From Betaproteobacteria bacterium (lineage in GTDB: Bacteria; Pseudomonadota; Gammaproteobacteria; Burkholderiales; SG8-39), in NCBI GenBank assembly GCA_016195915.1, contig JACPYS010000024.1, forward strand, positions 1 to 56,944: 56,944 nt of DNA, given 5' to 3'. This document shows positions 8,749 through 17,244 of this stretch, in pieces. The position numbers and the translations under genes are program-made. Each line of letters opens with the position of its first letter. Position 1 is the first letter of the stretch. The notes beneath the pieces were generated by a model. It saw only the letters and a list, made by a program, of their open reading frames with translations. It was not told the origin of the DNA and made no database searches.

Positions 8749-8954
8749 AAGTCCCAAGTCTCCGGAAACAGGGCTTCCTTGAGCGCCTTATCGGAAAAGC
8801 CCTTGTCCACCAATAGCGTCTTGCGCAGCCGGGCGATTAGCTCGGTCGATGTGCCGCTCGCTTCGAGCGCTTGGAGAAAGCTCTCAAATACGAGGGTAGG
8901 GATATCGCCAGGCGTGGCCGCGTTCGCCTTTGTCAACGTACCGGATTCGTCCAT
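8745..8954 (-). CDS. Small conserved-looking protein between PLD-like and zinc-hook ATPase genes
   Basis: A 69-residue product starting MDESGTLTKANAATPGDIP and ending KALKEALFPETWDL. It contains LIARLRKTLL and looks like a compact helical protein without membrane segments or cysteines. ATG 8954 was chosen; an upstream TTG at 9002 would overlap the preceding gene by 17 bases. No strong ribosome-binding site is visible. The stop overlaps the GTG of the ATPase (GTGA at 8748-8745), implying coupled synthesis and probably a physical partnership. I do not recognise the family. Its placement suggests an adaptor or regulatory subunit of the ATPase. Confidence 0.6.
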   Translation of the reverse strand: MDESGTLTKANAATPGDIPTLVFESFLQALEASGTSTELIARLRKTLLVDKGFSDKALKEALFPETWDL

Positions 8955-8985
8955 GGGCGTTATATTTGAGGGGCCAAGCAATTGG

Positions 8986-9882
8986 CTACAAACTGCCTTC
9001 AATCGTTATCTCGGCCGCGAGATCAAAAGCTGGTGTCATCCCGCAGTACTGCTCCCACCGAGTTCGGAAAAGTGCCTCCTCCAGTAGACTAAGGTCGTCG
9101 GTCTGCGCAGCTGCGCCTTCGTCAAGGCCCCAAGCAAGGCGCACGCCTCCTCGGTCTGTCAGGATGTAGCGGTTATGCAATCCCTCGCCACCGGCACGCT
9201 CCCGCCATCGTACGATGCGAACCCTGAGACCAGCCGGTATGCGCTGAGGTAGCTGTCGCCGGCATTCAGCATCGAATGCAGCGATACCTTCCCTGAAGCT
9301 GGTGTGAAATTCGATGCGCCCGATCGGAACCCCGTTCTGACGCGAGCAGGCACGGGCCACGAATTCCTGCAAGGACGTCCTCGCCCTGGGTCTGTGCGGG
9401 TCGAAGTGCGGGTCGACAAAAACGATCTCGCGCGCGATGCGAAGCAGCGGCGACACGGCATCGGCCAGATCCGCGGCCTGCCTCGCCACGACGATCTCCC
9501 GGTTCACCTTCCAGCCCGGCGTGTCCTCGTCCAACCCTTCGGCGGCGAGGACCGCGCCGTGGCCGCGCGGATTCGCCCCGGCGACGATGGCGTGGAACGG
9601 GCGTTTTCCGTGTTCAGCCTCGGCGTTGGAGAGCCAATCCTTTACAGGATCCCATTCGTGCACTCGCGCCATCATGCGGTCATCGAGCCGGCTAAGGCGA
9701 TCCTCAATGCGCTTCCTTTCAATCTCGGAGCAGGCCTCAAGCGATCCGTACACCATGGCCTTCCAGCGCTTGGGATATCGAGAGATCAGGCGTCCTCGCG
9801 AAAAGCCGAATTTCTCGGTGAGGTATCGGAATTGTTCCCACGAGTTGAGCAGTGCGGGCTCGAGCGCGAACTCGTGGAGCAT
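8986..9882 (-). CDS. PLD-like (phospholipase D fold) protein, candidate nuclease
   Basis: Product of 298 residues. The C-terminal part has the order expected of a PLD-type domain: REIVFVDPHFDPHRP near residue 160, then IEFHTSF, then GEGLHNRYILTDRGGVRLAWG near 240. The segment HNRYILTD is an HxKx4D-type motif with R in place of K, and only one copy is seen, so an active enzyme would have to dimerise. The N-terminal 100 residues are helical and of unknown function. ATG 9882 overlaps the TGA of the DUF3696-type ATPase (TGATG), so the two are translationally coupled and probably work together. PLD-like nucleases occur in several defence systems (for example DrmC of DISARM), but this protein cannot be assigned to a named family by eye. 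Confidence 0.65.
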   Translation of the reverse strand: MLHEFALEPALLNSWEQFRYLTEKFGFSRGRLISRYPKRWKAMVYGSLEACSEIERKRIEDRLSRLDDRMMARVHEWDPVKDWLSNAEAEHGKRPFHAIVAGANPRGHGAVLAAEGLDEDTPGWKVNREIVVARQAADLADAVSPLLRIAREIVFVDPHFDPHRPRARTSLQEFVARACSRQNGVPIGRIEFHTSFREGIAAFDAECRRQLPQRIPAGLRVRIVRWRERAGGEGLHNRYILTDRGGVRLAWGLDEGAAAQTDDLSLLEEALFRTRWEQYCGMTPAFDLAAEITIEGSL

Positions 9883-11597
9883 CAAAACAGCTCCTTCGCC
9901 CGCTCCGCGAAAAAGCCGTCCGGCCAGCGACCGGCGAAGTCGCCTTCCGCCGTGACCGGAATTTGAACCACCCGCGAACCCGCCTGCTCGGCCTGCACGT
10001 AGATCACCGCGAGGTCGTCGGGCTTCAGAGGTGCTGCCCCTGCCGGCAATCCGCCGTTGGCCGTTTCACGGATGCGCCGCAACAGCCGCAGGATCAGGTG
10101 CTCGCTGTGGGTTTCCAGGATGAACGTGTTCCTGCGTTCGCCGAGCGCGCCCTCGATGAAGACATCGCCCAGCTCCGCCTGCAGCGCTGGGTGAAGGTGG
10201 ATTTCGGGCTGCTCCATCGCGACGATGCGTCCCTTCGATCCGTATGCCATTACCAGCACGGGGAGCACCTGCGAGATCCCGATGCCAACATCGCGATGAG
10301 AAACAATGGTCTTCGTTCGCTGATCGATGAGCACCAGCTCAGTGATCCGGTCCACGTTCGAGGCGCGGATAGCCTTCAACATATTTCTCGCGCTCTCTTC
10401 TGGATCGTCAATGACGGCGCTGTGTCCGAACTCGGCATCGCGAACGACCTCCAAGCGCTCGACAAGCTCCCCCAACTCATTCGCGAGAGGGCGCGCCATC
10501 TGGTCGAGCGCGAAGAGCGAGCGAACGTGCAATCGGTATGGCGTCTTCAGCGCCGGCGCACTGATCCATCGATTGATCGTCTCGCGGATTTCTGCATCTT
10601 GCCGTACAACGTCCCATGCGTAGCCACCGCCCGCGTACCAGTTGCGGTCCTCGTGCAGGGCGAAGGCGAGATGGCGCGGTGGGAACGAGCGCAGCGGACC
10701 GAGGTAGGTAAGCATGTCCATTTCTTTGCGCACTAGGTCGTTAACGCCATTTATCAGCTCCGCTACCGCACGCGGAAAGAACAACGATACCGCCTCGGCC
10801 AGATCCGCCGCCCGGGCGCCGCGACTCACCGGCCGCAGCAACGCCTCGGCTAAGGTACCGCTGCCGCCGCTAGGTAACAGAACCTCAGGCAGGAAACGCT
10901 CCGCCTTTGCCCGAATCTCCGGCACTAGCCGGTCCACCGCCACACGTAAGGCCCCGAGATCAGCGTCCGTCACCCGGTCGGTGGTGGTATTGGAGAGCAC
11001 GATCGCCTCCAGCACCCTCCGGAACACGGCGTGCTCCCGGTTCAACTGGTCCAGGCGCAGTACGCCGTCGCGCCGTCGACTCATTCTCGCGAGCAGCGTC
11101 CCGTCCGCGGCAAGGTCGTATGCCATTACCACGACGCGCGCTTCCGCGCCTTCCTGCTCCTTGCCTGAATAAATCTGCGAGGGCTCGCGACCTTCCAATT
11201 CAGCGAGCAAGCCGTCTTCATCCTCCTCGCCTTCCAAGCCGATCAAAAGCGACAACGAGATTCGCTTCACGGACGCCAGCCGTTCCGCAAGCGGACCAGC
11301 AAAATATGCGGTGTCAATCTCCGCTCCCCACTCGACGCGGCGCCCGCGCTGGGTCTTGTGCACATACTGGCGGAACCCGCCCAGGTCAATGGCCGAGCCG
11401 CCGATATCGGTGCGGAAAACGTCAAGTGTTCCCGAGCGCAGTGCCTCGTGGGCGAGCGCAAGACTATGGATGAAGCTCGACTTTCCGGCGCTGTTCGGAC
11501 CGAAGATCAGGGTAATCGGCTTTAGCGCGATCGTCTGTGTCTCGGCAAAGGCCTTGAAGTTGCCGATTTTCAGCGCCGTGAGGATGCGCGCATGCAT
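9882..11597 (-). CDS. AAA family ATPase with DUF3696-like C-terminus
   Basis: Product of 571 residues, OLD/RecF-like ATPase. Walker A FGPNSAGKSS is at about 32-41 after ALKIGNFKAFAETQ. The late half has VGIGISQVLPVLVMA (signature region), VAMEQPEIHLHPALQ (Walker B with catalytic E) and TFILETHSEHLILRLL (switch histidine). The tail RWPDGFFAERAKELF is typical of DUF3696. No TOPRIM nuclease motif is seen, unlike GajA-type OLD proteins, so a nuclease activity would have to come from a partner, most obviously the coupled PLD-like gene. It starts three bases after the hsdS stop and ends overlapping the next gene. Such ATPases often gate effector nucleases in antiphage systems; here that is inference. 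Confidence 0.82.
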   Translation of the reverse strand: MHARILTALKIGNFKAFAETQTIALKPITLIFGPNSAGKSSFIHSLALAHEALRSGTLDVFRTDIGGSAIDLGGFRQYVHKTQRGRRVEWGAEIDTAYFAGPLAERLASVKRISLSLLIGLEGEEDEDGLLAELEGREPSQIYSGKEQEGAEARVVVMAYDLAADGTLLARMSRRRDGVLRLDQLNREHAVFRRVLEAIVLSNTTTDRVTDADLGALRVAVDRLVPEIRAKAERFLPEVLLPSGGSGTLAEALLRPVSRGARAADLAEAVSLFFPRAVAELINGVNDLVRKEMDMLTYLGPLRSFPPRHLAFALHEDRNWYAGGGYAWDVVRQDAEIRETINRWISAPALKTPYRLHVRSLFALDQMARPLANELGELVERLEVVRDAEFGHSAVIDDPEESARNMLKAIRASNVDRITELVLIDQRTKTIVSHRDVGIGISQVLPVLVMAYGSKGRIVAMEQPEIHLHPALQAELGDVFIEGALGERRNTFILETHSEHLILRLLRRIRETANGGLPAGAAPLKPDDLAVIYVQAEQAGSRVVQIPVTAEGDFAGRWPDGFFAERAKELF

Positions 11598-11600
11598 ACG

Positions 11601-12893
11601 TCAGGCCTCCCACGCTAGCCGCTCGACGTTCGGCGACGGAAGGTTGAGGAGCTTCGCCTGCCGCTCCATCTCGACTACCAATTCCTTCATATGCGCTCCG
11701 CGCCATTTAGCGGTAAGTCGTCCTGAGAACGACTGGCTCACCAGCGTGGCCAATAACCCGTCAAGTCGTTCTCCAGCCCTGCTTCTCTGCCACGTCAATT
11801 CTTCAACCTCATTTGCACGTCCAGCAAACTCCTTTTGAAGCGCCTGCGAAGGAATAGGTACCTTAAAGTTGGCGTACTCCTGACCGTTTATGTTTGGTTG
11901 CCCTGCTACTCGCTTGTGAGATTCAACCCACGCACGGTAATAAGACGTGCGCGTTAGACCAAAGATGAACCACGGATCGACGCGACCGGATTTGAATCGA
12001 AACCGAATCAGGTAACCTGCAAAGGCGCATTCGCCATCGTCTGGGCGGTAAAGGTACGTCTTACCAACGGTGTTTCCACTTCGAGCAAACAGTACGTCAC
12101 CCTCGGATAGTAGGTAACGACGCCAGTCCTCATCATCGAGCGAAACGAATTCCTTGGTCGAGAGCGTGCCGTCATCTCGAATATCCGTAATCCGGACGTA
12201 ACGCGGTCTTCCGTTCATCATGGGTACCGCACTCGCGTTCGCTCCATATTCAGGAGAACGATCAGCCAAGTGTCCCAGCGTATCCATCGGCCACTTCATT
12301 GAATTCGTCGCCGGATCGCCGAACATCTTGAGGAACAGGGCGGGCAGGATTCGGGCGGCTTTCGCGTCGGCGTCGTAGCGCAGTCTCCGCAGGCGGTCGG
12401 CTTCGTCGAGAATTTCCACAATGCGGCGCTGTTCAGATAGCGGGGCCAGAGGCACCCCAAGCGACGCATATTCAACGCCATTTATGTTCGGCTGTGCAGC
12501 TACGCGTTTTTTTGATTGGACCCAGTTCCAATAGGTTGGAGTTTGCAGGAAATAGCTCAAGTAGCGCGAGTCAACGATAGCGGGATTTGGTCGGAATCTA
12601 ATCAGATAGCCAGCAAAGACACATGGCCCATTTTCCTCGACGTGTCGATATGCCTTTCCTACAGTTGCGCCACTCCGAGCAAAAAGAATATCTCCGTCAT
12701 CCAGAAGATAGTCATCGAAGTCCTCACCCTCTGGCTCAGACAATGAGTCGGGGCGCAACTGTCCCTGGTCATCTATGTCAGTAATTCTGACGTATCGCAC
12801 GCCCGCCCCTGTTGCAGGGATTGCTCTAGCATTCGCGCCGTACTGGGGTCCGAGCATCGAAATGCTCTGCAGTCTGACGATGGGCCAAGTCAT
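11601..12893 (-). CDS. hsdS: Type I restriction-modification specificity subunit HsdS
   Basis: Specificity subunit, 430 residues, that selects the bipartite DNA target for the HsdM/HsdR complex. It shows the normal arrangement: TRD1 (about 1-170), central helical spacer (SEQRRIVEILDEADRLRRL), TRD2 (about 205-370) and a C-terminal helix. The two TRDs are strikingly alike: YGANARAIP and YGANASAVP, YVRITDIDD and YVRITDIRD, GDILFARSGATVGK and GDVLFARSGNTVGK, KRVAAQPNINGVEYA and KRVAGQPNINGQEYA. Near-identical TRDs predict an interrupted palindromic target, which is unusual for type I enzymes. The start overlaps the hsdM stop (ATGA). The base composition is lower than the flanking chromosome. Confidence 0.95.
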   Translation of the reverse strand: MTWPIVRLQSISMLGPQYGANARAIPATGAGVRYVRITDIDDQGQLRPDSLSEPEGEDFDDYLLDDGDILFARSGATVGKAYRHVEENGPCVFAGYLIRFRPNPAIVDSRYLSYFLQTPTYWNWVQSKKRVAAQPNINGVEYASLGVPLAPLSEQRRIVEILDEADRLRRLRYDADAKAARILPALFLKMFGDPATNSMKWPMDTLGHLADRSPEYGANASAVPMMNGRPRYVRITDIRDDGTLSTKEFVSLDDEDWRRYLLSEGDVLFARSGNTVGKTYLYRPDDGECAFAGYLIRFRFKSGRVDPWFIFGLTRTSYYRAWVESHKRVAGQPNINGQEYANFKVPIPSQALQKEFAGRANEVEELTWQRSRAGERLDGLLATLVSQSFSGRLTAKWRGAHMKELVVEMERQAKLLNLPSPNVERLAWEA

Positions 12894-14533
12894 TCAGCCA
12901 ATTCCTTTGCCAGTCGTTCTAGTCCCGCTACGATTTTGCGATAGTCTTCTAGGACCTCGCTCGCCAACTGGCCTGGATCTTCATCCGATGGCTTCTCGTT
13001 AATCCGCGGCTTCCACTGCCCCGCACCCAGGTTGTAATCGGCCGCAGCCAGTTGTTCGTGCGTCGCCCACCAACAGGTCGGCAAGTTGGCATCGTGCGGC
13101 AGCAGGGTATTCGCTGCGACTCCAGGCGGGGTGGCAATGCCGCTCGCCTTGTACGCCTTCCATTGGATGAGCAGGTCGGGGATGTCATTCTGCTCCGAAG
13201 TCTCGACGCGGCCGCCGCCGGAGATCTTGTCCGGGTCGTAGCCGTCGTTGCGCACCTCGTAGAACCAGACCTTGTCGAGGCGCTTCGCGGTCTCGCTTGC
13301 GGGCCTCCTGAACACCAAGACAGCCGTTTTCACGCCTGCGTAGGGCTTAAAGACGCCTGCAGGCAGGCTCACCACCGCTAGCAGATCGAACTCAGTCACG
13401 AGTTTCTTGCGCAGTTCCACGTGAGCCGACGTCGAGCCGAACAGCAGGCCCTCAGGCACCACCACCGCGCAGCGCCCGCCGGGGGCAAGGCTTTGCATCA
13501 TCAACCCGAGAAAAAGCAGCTCGCTCTTCTTGGAATTGGTCGGCAGATCCTGCCGGATCGAATCCCTGGGCAACTGGCCCGCGAACGGAGGGTTGGAGAG
13601 GATCACCTTGTAGCGGCGGCGGAGATCGTCCTCGGTCAGTCCTCCCATCTCAGACAGAGCGTTGGCGCGCTTCAGCCGTGCATGGCGGATTCCGTGCAGC
13701 ACCAAGTTCATCATCGCGATGCGCATCATCTGCCGCGACACATCCAAGCCGTATATCGCCGCCTCGAGCAGGCCCCAGTCGGGGATCTTCTCGCCCGCAC
13801 CCTTGCGGTAGGTCTGAAGCTTTGGAATTTGGGCCTTGGCCTCGGCCATCGTCTGGCCACGCTTCTCAAGCCAGTCCTCGCCATAGATCGGATACTCGCT
13901 CACCTGCTCGCTGTACTTGGCGAGAACGTAGTCCACTACATCGATTAGAAAGCCCGCCGTGCCGCAAGCAGGATCGAAGATGCTTTCACCAACCTCGGGA
14001 TCGACCATCTCGACCATGAAAGCGCGTATCTGGCGCGGGGTGCGGAACTGCCCGTTGAGCGCCGACTGGCCGAGATGCGTGAGGAGATACTCAAAGATGT
14101 CCCCCTTCACGTCGGGTCCGAGCTTTCGAAACTCGAAGCCGTCCAGTTCGTCGATCACCTGTTTGAGCACGTTGGGGTCAACGATCTCCAACACCGCGTC
14201 GCGGAAGTACTCGGCCACTTCGGGCTCGTCCTTCGCAAGCGACGCCATGTACGGAAAGACCTCGTCCCGAACGAAGTTCCGCAGGTCCTCGCCGCTCTTG
14301 AAGCGCCACTTGGTCCAGCGGTAGCGCTCGGCCTGCTGCGGGTAAAGTAGTTTCGCGTTGCCGTTCGTGGCGCTCAGGCGCGCGCGCAGCTCACGGTCGG
14401 TTTCCTCCTCGTCGAGGAGCTTGAGGAAGATGAGATACGAAATCTGCTCGATGTAGGTCACCGGGTTGGTAACACCACCCGCCCAAAGAACATCCGTGAT
14501 GTGATCGAGTTTTCTACGCAACTGCTGGTTCAA
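12890..14533 (-). CDS. hsdM: Type I restriction-modification DNA methyltransferase subunit HsdM
   Basis: N6-adenine methyltransferase subunit, 547 residues. The N-terminus RRKLDHITDVLWAGGVTNP followed by YIEQISYLIFLKLLDE is the conserved HsdM helical domain. The SAM-binding motif I FDPACGTAGF lies at about 186-195 and the catalytic NPPF at 314-317. The start is a TTG at 14533; the family's usual N-terminus begins here and GGAA sits just upstream. HsdM with HsdS protects host DNA, and with HsdR forms the restriction complex. The gap to the hsdR stop is 22 bp, and hsdS overlaps the end by four bases. Confidence 0.95.
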   Translation of the reverse strand: MNQQLRRKLDHITDVLWAGGVTNPVTYIEQISYLIFLKLLDEEETDRELRARLSATNGNAKLLYPQQAERYRWTKWRFKSGEDLRNFVRDEVFPYMASLAKDEPEVAEYFRDAVLEIVDPNVLKQVIDELDGFEFRKLGPDVKGDIFEYLLTHLGQSALNGQFRTPRQIRAFMVEMVDPEVGESIFDPACGTAGFLIDVVDYVLAKYSEQVSEYPIYGEDWLEKRGQTMAEAKAQIPKLQTYRKGAGEKIPDWGLLEAAIYGLDVSRQMMRIAMMNLVLHGIRHARLKRANALSEMGGLTEDDLRRRYKVILSNPPFAGQLPRDSIRQDLPTNSKKSELLFLGLMMQSLAPGGRCAVVVPEGLLFGSTSAHVELRKKLVTEFDLLAVVSLPAGVFKPYAGVKTAVLVFRRPASETAKRLDKVWFYEVRNDGYDPDKISGGGRVETSEQNDIPDLLIQWKAYKASGIATPPGVAANTLLPHDANLPTCWWATHEQLAAADYNLGAGQWKPRINEKPSDEDPGQLASEVLEDYRKIVAGLERLAKELAE

Positions 14534-14555
14534 GTTCGTTCCCTCGATTACAGCG

Positions 14556-16817
14556 TCAGGCCGCGAGCACCGACTGGTTGAGTTCTTCCACCACCTGCTT
14601 CAGCCCCTGCTCGCCGAAGAGTTCAATGCCGAGATTCGCGGCGTTGAGGATCGAAAGCGGCGGCGCGAAGAGATCCTCGATTGAAACATTGCCCTTGACG
14701 ATACCCCGGTTCTTGAGGAGCGACAGGTACTGCGCCTGCTCTGGCGACAAATTCTTTGCCACCAGCCAGGCGCGGAAGTTTTCCTCGATGCGCTCATCCC
14801 GGCTCTTGAGCTTGAGCATGCCTAGCGCCGCGCGGATAAAGTCCACGAGATTGCCACCAGGGTTCCGGTACGCCCTGCGGAGGTTCTCTTCGTTGAAGTA
14901 GCGCTCGGGCTGGTTGAGTCGCTGCGCGAGCCAGGCCTCTTCCTGCTCGGTGAGCGGCTGGTTTTGTTTCACCTTGCGGAGGAGCGCGTCGTTTTCGGAG
15001 GCTGCTTTGATGGCCTTTTCCCAATCGGTGACATATTCGCGCTTGTCGACGCGCTCGCCGTCGGGGCCGACCTCTACGTAGCTTACTGCCTCGAGCCACT
15101 CATCCTCCAGCCCCAGCTCGATCAGCTCGCGCGGGGTGGGGGCTCGCGGCTTGCCCTTGCCCGGCGCGTAGCCGCCGCCTGTGCCCGTGAATATGTCGGC
15201 GTCGCTGTCGTTGAAATACTCATGGTTGCGGAAGAAGTCATAGATGACGAAACGACGCTTGCCAATGTGAGGAGCGGTGCGCGTGCCGCGTCCCCGCATT
15301 TGCTGGTAGAGGATTGGACTTCTCACGCGCCGGCACATGACCAGATGCAGCACTTCGCGGCAGTCAAAGCCGGTATCGAGCATTCCCACGCTCACCGCGA
15401 TCTGCGGGTAGTTCTCCTGCTTGAAGCGGCGAATGAGTTCGTCGGCATTGGGGATGTCGGAGGTGATTACTTCGGCATAGCGCCCCTTGCAGTCCGAATG
15501 AATCTCGTTCAGGTACTGCGTGAGCCGCGCCGCGTGATGCTTGGTGATCGCGAACACCACCGCCTTGCCGGGACCGATCTTTTGGCGAGGCGCAAGGTCC
15601 TGGTAGGTTTCCCACGCCAGTCGATCAAACTCCTGCATCATGAGGCGATTAGATTTCTCATTGGTCCACTTACGCTCGAACTCCGCAGGGTCGTAGTGCT
15701 GTTCATCCAGATCCGCACCGGCGGCGATGATTTCAGTTATGCCCGTCGCGAACCTGTAAGGTGCTAGATAGCCCTCTTTGAATGCGTTCTGGATCGAATA
15801 GGCGAAGTCGGGTGCGTCGTCCTTGCAGTGATAGAACTGGAACGTATTCCGCTCGATGTATGGGGCGGGCGTGGCGGTGAGTCCGATGTGGAGCGCATCG
15901 AAATGGGTGAGCGCGGTCTGCCAGGCGCCGTAAATGGAGCGGTGGCATTCGTCTGCGATCACCACATCGAAATACCCACTGGTGAACTCTGCATAGCGGC
16001 CAGTCATCGTCTGCAGCAGGCACACGGTGACCTGCTTTTCCTGTCGCACCATGCCGGCCTTCAACCAATAACTCGGATAGCCGGGCAACAGATCCTGGAT
16101 GGCGTCGATGCCTTGCTTGGCGAGTTGATCGCGATCCACAAGGAATAGGACACGCTCCGCATGGCCGGATTGGAGAAGCCGCTTCAGGTAGAGGCAGATC
16201 AGATCGGTCTTGCCCGTGCCGGTCGGCAACTCGATAAGGAAGCGGCGCTTACCCAGTTCGACCGTACGGTCGAGTGCCTGCATCGTTTCCTTCTGGTACG
16301 GCCGCACCTCACGGGTTTCGCCCTGACGAATGTACGTATCAGGGATCGGAATAGTGGCGAGCGGCTTTCGCGTCGCTCGCATCTCGACGAGACGCTCAAG
16401 ATCGCGGCGCGAGAAGAACGAGTTCACGACGCGGGCGTCGTCGTTCTGGTAGTCCCAGAAATAGATGAGTTCGCCGTTGGTCAGAAAGATGAACGGCGCC
16501 CCGATGCGCTTTGCGTACGGCAGCGCCTGTTGCTTGGCAACGTAGGGGTGAATCGCCTGGCGTTTCGCCTCGATAATAGCGAGCGGCCGTCCTCGCTGAC
16601 TGCGTAGCACGTAGTCGGCACGGCCCGTCGGGACTGCGTCGCCGTCGCTGGTCCTGAGCACGGTTGCCGTGCTCCCCGGGCTCTCAACGCCCGGCGGGTT
16701 TCCGGTCACCCGGACCTCGGTCTCGACCTGAGACTTGTCCGCCGGGTCCCAGCCAGCAGCGCGCAATAGATCATCGATCAGAATACGCGCGTCCGTTTCT
16801 TTGGTGTCCGCCGTCAA
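14556..16817 (-). CDS. hsdR: Type I restriction enzyme HsdR (translocase/nuclease subunit)
   Basis: Motor and nuclease subunit, 753 residues, in the size range of EcoEI-type (type IB) HsdR rather than the 1000-residue type IA/IC proteins. The N-terminal PD-(D/E)xK nuclease shows RADYV (Asp 68) and IIEAKRQ (Glu 83, Lys 85). The helicase part has Walker A PTGTGKT (198-204), DECH (289-292), GLTATP (312-317) and RGRGTRT as motif VI. All key residues appear intact. The TTG start at 16817 is preceded by a GAGGGG-like site. It follows the SNase-like gene by nine bases, so both come from the sigma54 promoter. An induced restriction subunit could be advantageous because HsdR is toxic when unbalanced. 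Confidence 0.94.
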   Translation of the reverse strand: MTADTKETDARILIDDLLRAAGWDPADKSQVETEVRVTGNPPGVESPGSTATVLRTSDGDAVPTGRADYVLRSQRGRPLAIIEAKRQAIHPYVAKQQALPYAKRIGAPFIFLTNGELIYFWDYQNDDARVVNSFFSRRDLERLVEMRATRKPLATIPIPDTYIRQGETREVRPYQKETMQALDRTVELGKRRFLIELPTGTGKTDLICLYLKRLLQSGHAERVLFLVDRDQLAKQGIDAIQDLLPGYPSYWLKAGMVRQEKQVTVCLLQTMTGRYAEFTSGYFDVVIADECHRSIYGAWQTALTHFDALHIGLTATPAPYIERNTFQFYHCKDDAPDFAYSIQNAFKEGYLAPYRFATGITEIIAAGADLDEQHYDPAEFERKWTNEKSNRLMMQEFDRLAWETYQDLAPRQKIGPGKAVVFAITKHHAARLTQYLNEIHSDCKGRYAEVITSDIPNADELIRRFKQENYPQIAVSVGMLDTGFDCREVLHLVMCRRVRSPILYQQMRGRGTRTAPHIGKRRFVIYDFFRNHEYFNDSDADIFTGTGGGYAPGKGKPRAPTPRELIELGLEDEWLEAVSYVEVGPDGERVDKREYVTDWEKAIKAASENDALLRKVKQNQPLTEQEEAWLAQRLNQPERYFNEENLRRAYRNPGGNLVDFIRAALGMLKLKSRDERIEENFRAWLVAKNLSPEQAQYLSLLKNRGIVKGNVSIEDLFAPPLSILNAANLGIELFGEQGLKQVVEELNQSVLAA

Positions 16818-16826
16818 TCGCCCCTC

Positions 16827-17117
16827 TCAGCTCCCGGTTCGCGACCGATAGTAGTTCGAAAGTTCATGCCCGTTGAAGTACACGTCGCAGACCAAGCGTC
16901 CGCGATCGATTCGATACGCGTTTCCGAGTTGAATCGAGCGTCCCAGAATCAACCCCGAAAGCCATGCCGTCGCCGCAGATCCACCGCGAGTACCGACCTC
17001 AGCCGCATCATATCCGGTCGGCCTCACCCGATCGCCGCTCTCGCCGCCCCATTTCCAATTCGGGTTCACGTCAAACGTATCGCCGTCGATGATTCGCGTC
17101 ACTTGGAAGGTATGCAT
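16827..17117 (-). CDS. SNase-like (staphylococcal nuclease fold) protein
   Basis: Small product of 96 residues, first gene after the sigma54 promoter. It has the OB-fold nuclease pattern: FQVTRIIDGDTFDV at the N-terminus (metal-binding Asp, DGDT), DRVRPTGYDAAEVG (equivalents of Arg35, Asp40 and Glu43) and RIDRGRLVCDVYFNG (equivalent of Arg87). The catalytic set therefore looks complete, although the domain is short and has no signal peptide, so it acts in the cytoplasm. ATG 17117 has an excellent AAGGAG site seven bases upstream. It could be an extra DNA/RNA nuclease effector, or a catalytic-fold binding subunit. An SNase gene leading a type I restriction operon is unusual in my experience. 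Confidence 0.78.
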   Translation of the reverse strand: MHTFQVTRIIDGDTFDVNPNWKWGGESGDRVRPTGYDAAEVGTRGGSAATAWLSGLILGRSIQLGNAYRIDRGRLVCDVYFNGHELSNYYRSRTGS

Positions 17118-17154
17118 CGTCAGTCTCCTTGGTTGGACCATCCGCCATCTCTTC

Positions 17155-17171
17155 AGCAAGCGGGATGCCAG
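17155..17171 (-). promoter_or_regulatory. Sigma54 (-24/-12) promoter of the defence operon
   Basis: On the minus strand the sequence is CTGGCATCCCGCTTGCT. It matches the sigma54 consensus YTGGCAYGNNNNTTGCW at 16 of 17 defined or degenerate positions. The invariant GG (17169-17168) and GC (17157-17156) are separated by exactly 10 bases. Transcription would begin near 17144, leaving a leader of about 27 bases that contains the AAGGAG site of the SNase-like gene. The upstream gene encodes a sigma54 activator, which greatly raises credibility. Confidence 0.82.
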
Positions 17172-17199
17172 GCCAAGGACACAAACCAATCCAGCATCT

Positions 17200-17212
17200 G
17201 ATCAACGACTTA
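17200..17212 (+). promoter_or_regulatory. IHF-like binding site between activator sites and sigma54 promoter
   Basis: GATCAACGACTTA matches the IHF consensus WATCAANNNNTTR at all defined positions except the first (G instead of A/T). It lies between the inverted repeats at 17245-17274 and the -24/-12 promoter, where IHF normally bends DNA so that an enhancer-bound AAA+ activator can touch sigma54-RNA polymerase. The position is as informative as the sequence; the motif alone would be weak. Confidence 0.5.
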
Positions 17213-17244
17213 GATGCGTAGCGCTCCTGTGCAAACCGGTGGAG

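Noticed and set aside
8749-8757. TTG 8757 as start of the zinc-hook ATPase
   Set aside because: GTG 8748 overlaps the upstream stop (GTGA), matching the coupling seen throughout the operon, and adds no loss of homology.
8986-9882. Calling the PLD-like gene drmC of a DISARM system
   Set aside because: No DrmA/DrmB-type genes are present, and the single HNRYILTD motif does not identify DrmC.
9882-11597. Calling the DUF3696-type ATPase a Gabija GajA homologue
   Set aside because: No TOPRIM motif and no GajB helicase neighbour are present.
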